Source: Bacillota bacterium
GTDB taxonomy: Bacteria; Bacillota; Clostridia; Christensenellales; Pumilibacteraceae
Direction: 5' to 3'
Length of the DNA stretch: 33,796 bases
Assembly: GCA_009783985.1 (NCBI GenBank)
Contig: WQVM01000011.1
Span: 1-33,796 of the forward strand
The notes below the pieces were generated by a model that made no database searches, was not told the origin of the DNA, and was given only the letters and a program-made list of their open reading frames with translations. Below are positions 31,968 to 33,796 of this stretch, one piece after another; the stretch's first letter is position 1; each line of letters starts with the position of its first letter. The position numbers and the translations under genes are program-made.

Positions 31968-31996
31968 ATTATACCACATATCAAACAAAATAGCAA
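31968..31996 (-). promoter_or_regulatory. tex promoter
   Basis: On the minus strand TTGCTA (31996-31991), 17 nt, and TATAAT (31973-31968) lie directly after the terminator at 31998-32043. The leader is about 80 nt and contains a possible GGTC...GACC hairpin. Confidence 0.7.
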
Positions 31997-31997
31997 G

Positions 31998-32043
31998 AAA
32001 AAAGACACAGCAATTTCCTGTATTTTTTTGCTGTGTCTTTTTT
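31998..32043. terminator. Bidirectional intrinsic terminator between pth and tex
   Basis: AAAAAAGACACAGCAA and TTGCTGTGTCTTTTTT form a 16-bp perfect stem around a 14-nt loop. On the minus strand it ends in TTTTTTC and would terminate transcripts from the candidate RNA and pth. Confidence 0.93.
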
Positions 32044-32130
32044 GTTGTTTAAGTTTGACTATGCTCCAAAAATCGTTCCGCCCAAAATTCCTTACTTTAT
32101 TTAGCTATAAATAAAGGTTGTCCCTTTATG
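32000..32130 (-). ncRNA. Candidate small RNA between pth and tex
   Basis: A consensus promoter (TTGACA 32165-32160, 17 nt, TATAGT 32142-32137) is followed at about 130 nt by the strong terminator at 31998-32043, with no reading frame of more than a few codons. The predicted transcript contains a 9-bp stem CTTTATTTA-N4-TAAATAAAG near its 5' end and then the terminator stem. It resembles no RNA family I can name. Expression is not shown; this is inference from promoter and terminator spacing. Confidence 0.4.
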
Positions 32131-32136
32131 TATCTA

Positions 32137-32165
32137 ACTATAACTTGTGCACCAAGTAATGTCAA
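32137..32165 (-). promoter_or_regulatory. Promoter of the candidate small RNA
   Basis: On the minus strand TTGACA (32165-32160), 17 nt and TATAGT (32142-32137). It lies in a 510-nt gap between pth and tex, about 250 nt downstream of the pth stop, and is not placed to serve any protein gene except tex. Confidence 0.6.
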
Positions 32166-32180
32166 GTGTTTGGTGTCTTG

Positions 32181-32273
32181 GGTGTCATTTCGACCGAAGC
32201 GGAGAAATCTCCTCATTAACGGTATTATAACACAATTTTGATGATATTTCTCCGCTTCGGTCGAAATGACACC
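32181..32273. repeat. GTCATTTCGACCGAAGCGGAG palindrome
   Basis: The arms GGTGTCATTTCGACCGAAGC... (32181-32208) and its perfect 28-nt complement (32246-32273) enclose a 37-nt loop. Palindromes of this sequence are widespread in bacterial genomes. The rest of the 510-nt gap 31881-32390 holds the terminator, tex promoter and candidate RNA; I see nothing further. Confidence 0.9.
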
Positions 32274-32390
32274 TGTTTTTTGTTGGATATTATTTTTTAA
32301 TTAGGATTAAATCGGCATTTTATTAAGACAATTCAAGACGGATTTTCTAACACAATTTATTCCCCCGTTACAGTCACCGCAATTTTTCCT

Positions 32391-32918
32391 CTATTCTATA
32401 ACCTTTTCTATTGCCATATCCGCCGCCGTTATTATCGCAGGACTCATCAATGCTTGCTCCTCTGCGGATAATCGTCTAAGCACATAATCGGCGAGCGGAA
32501 CAATTGGATTGCCTCGTCCTATGCCTACTTTGATACGGGGGAATTCCTGACTACCCATAACTGCAATGATATTGCGGAGTCCGTTGTGTGTGCCACCGCT
32601 CCCTCTCTCTCTAAATCTCACTTCTCCTCTTGTTATATCTATATCGTCAGCGATTACCAAAAAGTCGCTTAGGTCAATCTTGTATTTTTTGGCAAGTAGA
32701 TAAACACAATCACCACTAAGATTCATAAAGGTTTGCGGTTTGGCTAAAATAACCTTACCCGTCTCTGTCATAATATGAGCCGTGAGAGCCTCACATTCTT
32801 TTTTATATTTTGATACACCAAAACGCCTTGTAAGTTCGTCAATTACTTCAAAGCCCATATTGTGCCATGTATTATCATAGCGTGAACCTGGGTTACCTAA
32901 TCCTAAAATTACTTTCAT
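32391..32918 (-). CDS. pth: Peptidyl-tRNA hydrolase
   Basis: This 175-aa enzyme frees tRNA from peptidyl-tRNAs released prematurely by ribosomes. It shows the family pattern: MKVILGLGNPGSRYDNTWHNMGF with Asn9 and catalytic His19, QTFMNLSG near residue 63, IADDIDITRGEVRFRERGSGGTHNGLRN with the catalytic Asp and the substrate-gripping segment, and KVGIGRG. Length is slightly shorter than usual. I chose the ATG at 32918 (MKVILG); the longer reading frame (MKCKPAKNSPLL..) is translated from a palindromic repeat. The only ribosome binding site candidate, GGGGTG, is part of the repeat arm. It lies 111 nt downstream of metK. Confidence 0.95.
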   Translation of the reverse strand: MKVILGLGNPGSRYDNTWHNMGFEVIDELTRRFGVSKYKKECEALTAHIMTETGKVILAKPQTFMNLSGDCVYLLAKKYKIDLSDFLVIADDIDITRGEVRFRERGSGGTHNGLRNIIAVMGSQEFPRIKVGIGRGNPIVPLADYVLRRLSAEEQALMSPAIITAADMAIEKVIE

Positions 32919-32919
32919 C

Positions 32920-33029
32920 AACACCCCGCCCCTACGGGGCACCCCTCTTAAAAGAGGGGAATTTTTTGCAGGTTTACACTTCACAATTCCCCTCTTTTAA
33001 GAGGGGTGCCCCGTAGGGGCGGGGTGTTT
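32920..33029. repeat. 44-bp-arm perfect palindrome between metK and pth
   Basis: The left arm AACACCCCGCCCCTACGGGG...GGGGAATT (32920-32963) is exactly complementary to the right arm AATTCCCCTCTTTTAAGAGG...GGGGTGTT (32986-33029) with a 22-nt loop (TTTTTTGCAGGTTTACACTT...). It starts next to the metK stop (33030) and ends 2 nt before the pth ATG, so it fills the whole gap and supplies the pth ribosome binding site. Confidence 0.95.
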
Positions 33030-33796
33030 TTATTCACATAATACACCCTTTAGCTTATCAACCATATCCACTCTCTCCCAAGTCATATCGGCTTTGCCGA
33101 AATGTCCGTAGTTAGTTGTCTTAGCATATATAGGCTTGCGGAGTTCTAACTTTTCGATTATCTTAAAAGGTCTAAAGTCAAAACATTTTTTGACGATGTC
33201 CAAAATCCTATCTTCGGGATATTTTGCCGTTCCAAAAGTATCAATATAGATAGACACAGGGTCAGCCCTGCCTATTGCGTACGCTACCTGCATCATTACT
33301 CTGTCCGCAACGCCTGCCGCAACCAAATTTTTGCATACATACCTGCTAAAATATGCCGCACTCCTGTCTACCTTAGTCGGGTCTTTGCCGCTGAACGCAC
33401 CGCCACCGTGAGGACAAATTCCGCCGTAAGTATCAACTATAATCTTACGACCCGTAACACCGCAATCCCCTGCCGGTCCGCCTATAACAAAACGACCTGT
33501 AGGATTGATATAAATCTTTGTATCGGCTTTGAGATATTTGGACGGAATAATCTTTTTGATAACTTTGGCGGTGATGTCCTTAACTATGCGCTCGTGCTCT
33601 GCCGTATCGCTATGCTGACAGCTGACCACCACCGTATCAACATACTTAGGCACTCCCTTCTTATTATAAGCTACAGTCACTTGTGCCTTGCCGTCGGGTC
33701 TGAGATACTTGATTTCACCCGATTTTCTGACCTCAGTCAGTCTTGCCGTAAGCCCGTGAGCAAGCATAATCGGCAGAGGCATAAGTTCGGGAGTAT
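33030..33796 (-). CDS. metK: S-adenosylmethionine synthetase, C-terminal two-thirds (partial)
   Basis: The reading frame is open to the right edge (…[19 protein letters not shown]), so the N-terminus is missing. The ATG at 33782 is an internal Met of the '[12 protein letters not shown]' motif. MetK joins methionine and ATP to give S-adenosylmethionine. Landmarks are [43 protein letters not shown] with the ATP/metal-binding loop, [19 protein letters not shown], and [18 protein letters not shown]. About 255 of an expected 390-400 residues are present. It precedes pth. ScfB upstream in this window is a SAM consumer, but no direct link is implied. Confidence 0.96.
   Translation of the reverse strand, partial: TPELMPLPIMLAHGLTARLTEVRKSGEIKYLRPDGKAQVTVAYNKKGVPKYVDTVVVSCQHSDTAEHERIVKDITAKVIKKIIPSKYLKADTKIYINPTGRFVIGGPAGDCGVTGRKIIVDTYGGICPHGGGAFSGKDPTKVDRSAAYFSRYVCKNLVAAGVADRVMMQVAYAIGRADPVSIYIDTFGTAKYPEDRILDIVKKCFDFRPFKIIEKLELRKPIYAKTTNYGHFGKADMTWERVDMVDKLKGVLCE

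Noticed and set aside
32919-32984. N-terminal extension of pth (MKCKPAKNSPLL...)
   Set aside because: It is a translation of the palindromic repeat; peptidyl-tRNA hydrolases begin at MKVILGLGNPG.
33780-33782. ATG at 33782 as the start of metK
   Set aside because: It is an internal Met of the conserved [10 protein letters not shown] motif and the frame stays open to the window edge.

Overview
The window looks like chromosomal DNA of an uncultured low-to-moderate GC Clostridia-type Firmicute (Bacillota). The reasons are a fatty-acid operon in the streptococcal/clostridial order with FabK instead of FabI, a SCIFF (six cysteines in forty-five) peptide with its radical SAM maturase next to secD-secF, a bifunctional Rel, Tex, and TTGACA/TATAAT promoters. 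No rRNA, tRNA, phage, transposase or CRISPR array was seen. Genus-level assignment is not possible by eye.

Layout. 1-5867 (minus): fabH-acpP-fabK-fabD-fabG-fabF-accB (accB runs off the left edge), covering initiation and elongation of type II fatty acid synthesis. A TTTGA-N3-TCAAA palindrome overlaps the -35 box of a promoter upstream of acpP and resembles a FabT-type operator. 6094-8316 (minus): esterase, SRPBCC protein and uridine-kinase-like P-loop protein. 8440-10614 (minus): relA/spoT-type (p)ppGpp synthetase/hydrolase. 10663-11153: array of GC-rich hairpin repeats. 11220-16241 (minus): secF, secD, scfB (SCIFF maturase), scfA (58-codon SCIFF precursor) and a basic protein that resembles a degenerate ABC ATPase. 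16408-18935 (minus): VOC protein, AraC-type regulator and an unknown 323-aa protein. 18971-24591 (minus): gpsA, guaB, two small unknowns, a PlsC-like acyltransferase and a GT8 glycosyltransferase. 24774-27035 (plus): GH36 alpha-galactosidase. 27042-27550: small membrane protein and HTH regulator, divergent from one inverted repeat. 27903-28910 (plus): zinc-ribbon protein. 29247-33796 (minus): tex, a candidate small RNA, pth and metK (5' end missing).

Lipid supply is a theme: the fab operon makes acyl-ACP, GpsA makes glycerol-3-phosphate and the PlsC-like protein would acylate it. Rel and GuaB share guanine nucleotide metabolism. SecD/SecF may help export in a SCIFF neighbourhood.

The most unusual aspect is the DNA between genes. 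About twenty hairpin elements from at least five families occupy the intergenic regions. In two families the core is conserved while the arms differ between copies yet stay self-complementary. Several arms supply start regions, stop codons, a ribosome binding site or C-terminal residues, and one palindrome sits in frame inside scfB. A second theme is promoters whose -10 box lies only 6-7 nt before the ATG, implying leaderless mRNAs for several first genes.
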